The notes beneath the pieces are model-generated. The model did no database searches. It worked only from the letters and a program-made list of their open reading frames with translations, and was not told the DNA's origin. A stretch of DNA of 64,000 bases from the NCBI RefSeq assembly GCF_013184745.1, contig NZ_JAATVU010000023.1, positions 28,797 to 92,796 on the forward strand. Direction: 5' to 3'. This document shows positions 63,866 to 64,000 of this stretch, in pieces. This stretch comes from Mangrovicoccus sp. HB161399 (GTDB taxonomy: Bacteria; Pseudomonadota; Alphaproteobacteria; Rhodobacterales; Rhodobacteraceae). Both the position numbers and the translations under genes were made by a program. The number at the start of each line of letters is the position of its first letter. Within the stretch, counting starts at the first letter, position 1.

Positions 63866-64000
63866 AGCGTGGCAGCGGGACTGAATGAGCGGGCGCGCGC
63901 AGACCGAGTGCAGCACCGCCAATTGGCGCAGCTGCAATCAATCGCTGAGGCAGCGAGGGTCGCGGACCGCATGGTTCGATCCCCCGATGCAATGGCAGGC

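Noticed and set aside
63965..64000. A GGTTCGATCC string resembling a tRNA T-loop
   Set aside because: The flanking bases cannot form the T stem, and no cloverleaf can be drawn upstream.

Overview
The window looks like a chromosomal segment of a high-G+C marine-type alphaproteobacterium of the Rhodobacteraceae/Paracoccaceae kind. Grounds: VPLPA-CTERM sorting tails (one intact, two in decayed genes), a SAM-II riboswitch in front of metZ, a serC-serA operon with a leader hairpin, a cytochrome c2-type protein, IalB and DUF1289 proteins, and C-terminally extended ribosomal protein L9. No rRNA, tRNA, CRISPR array or intact mobile element was seen.

Layout. 1-5.2 kb: 3' end of a polar amino-acid/ectoine-type ABC ATPase, a hybrid histidine kinase, a thiolase and a metallophosphoesterase. 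5.2-10.1 kb: serine synthesis, serC-serA on the minus strand and serB on the plus strand, with an unknown membrane protein between them. 10.2-15.7 kb: IalB protein, methyltransferase-idi pair, cytochrome c2, a TetR regulator with a palindromic operator, a HAD hydrolase and an MFS transporter. 15.8-16.6 kb: a decayed VPLPA-CTERM gene. 16.8-22 kb: ftsY, MgtC-like and EamA-like membrane proteins, ispZ, a possible papain-like protein, a glutathione transferase and a DksA-type zinc finger. 22.1-30.7 kb: SAM-II/metZ, GNAT, sulfotransferase, folE2, HbpS/GlcG-like protein, trkH and pheT.

31-39.1 kb is a polyol (probably inositol-type) catabolic and uptake operon. A divergent LacI regulator faces three operator-like repeats spaced 21-22 bp; then follow an IolG-type dehydrogenase, binding protein, permease, ATPase, a second Gfo/Idh oxidoreductase, an IolE-type protein and a sugar-isomerase-like TIM barrel. 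Strong intergenic hairpins flank the binding-protein gene. An AraC-EamA pair follows.

41.2-48.1 kb is an iron/heme-related region: a small ORF coupled to hemP, an imelysin, DUF1289, dps (whose terminator lies inside the DUF1289 gene), then di-heme oxidoreductase, a second imelysin and a DUF1513 propeller protein. 48.3-58.3 kb: tig, an intact and a frameshifted VPLPA-CTERM gene, a DEAD-box helicase read into by an RTX-repeat frame that lacks a stop, phoD behind a Pho-box-like repeat, the rpsF-rpsR-rplI operon and a YceI protein. 58.3-64 kb: a dnaE2 OB-fold remnant, ferredoxin, a frameshifted unknown gene, xseA, purD and an IS remnant.

Most of the content is ordinary core genome. The most notable signals are the triple LacI operator array, the decayed surface-protein genes, the RTX-helicase read-through, the iron-linked locus with small coupled ORFs, and several short ORFs with strong ribosome binding sites.
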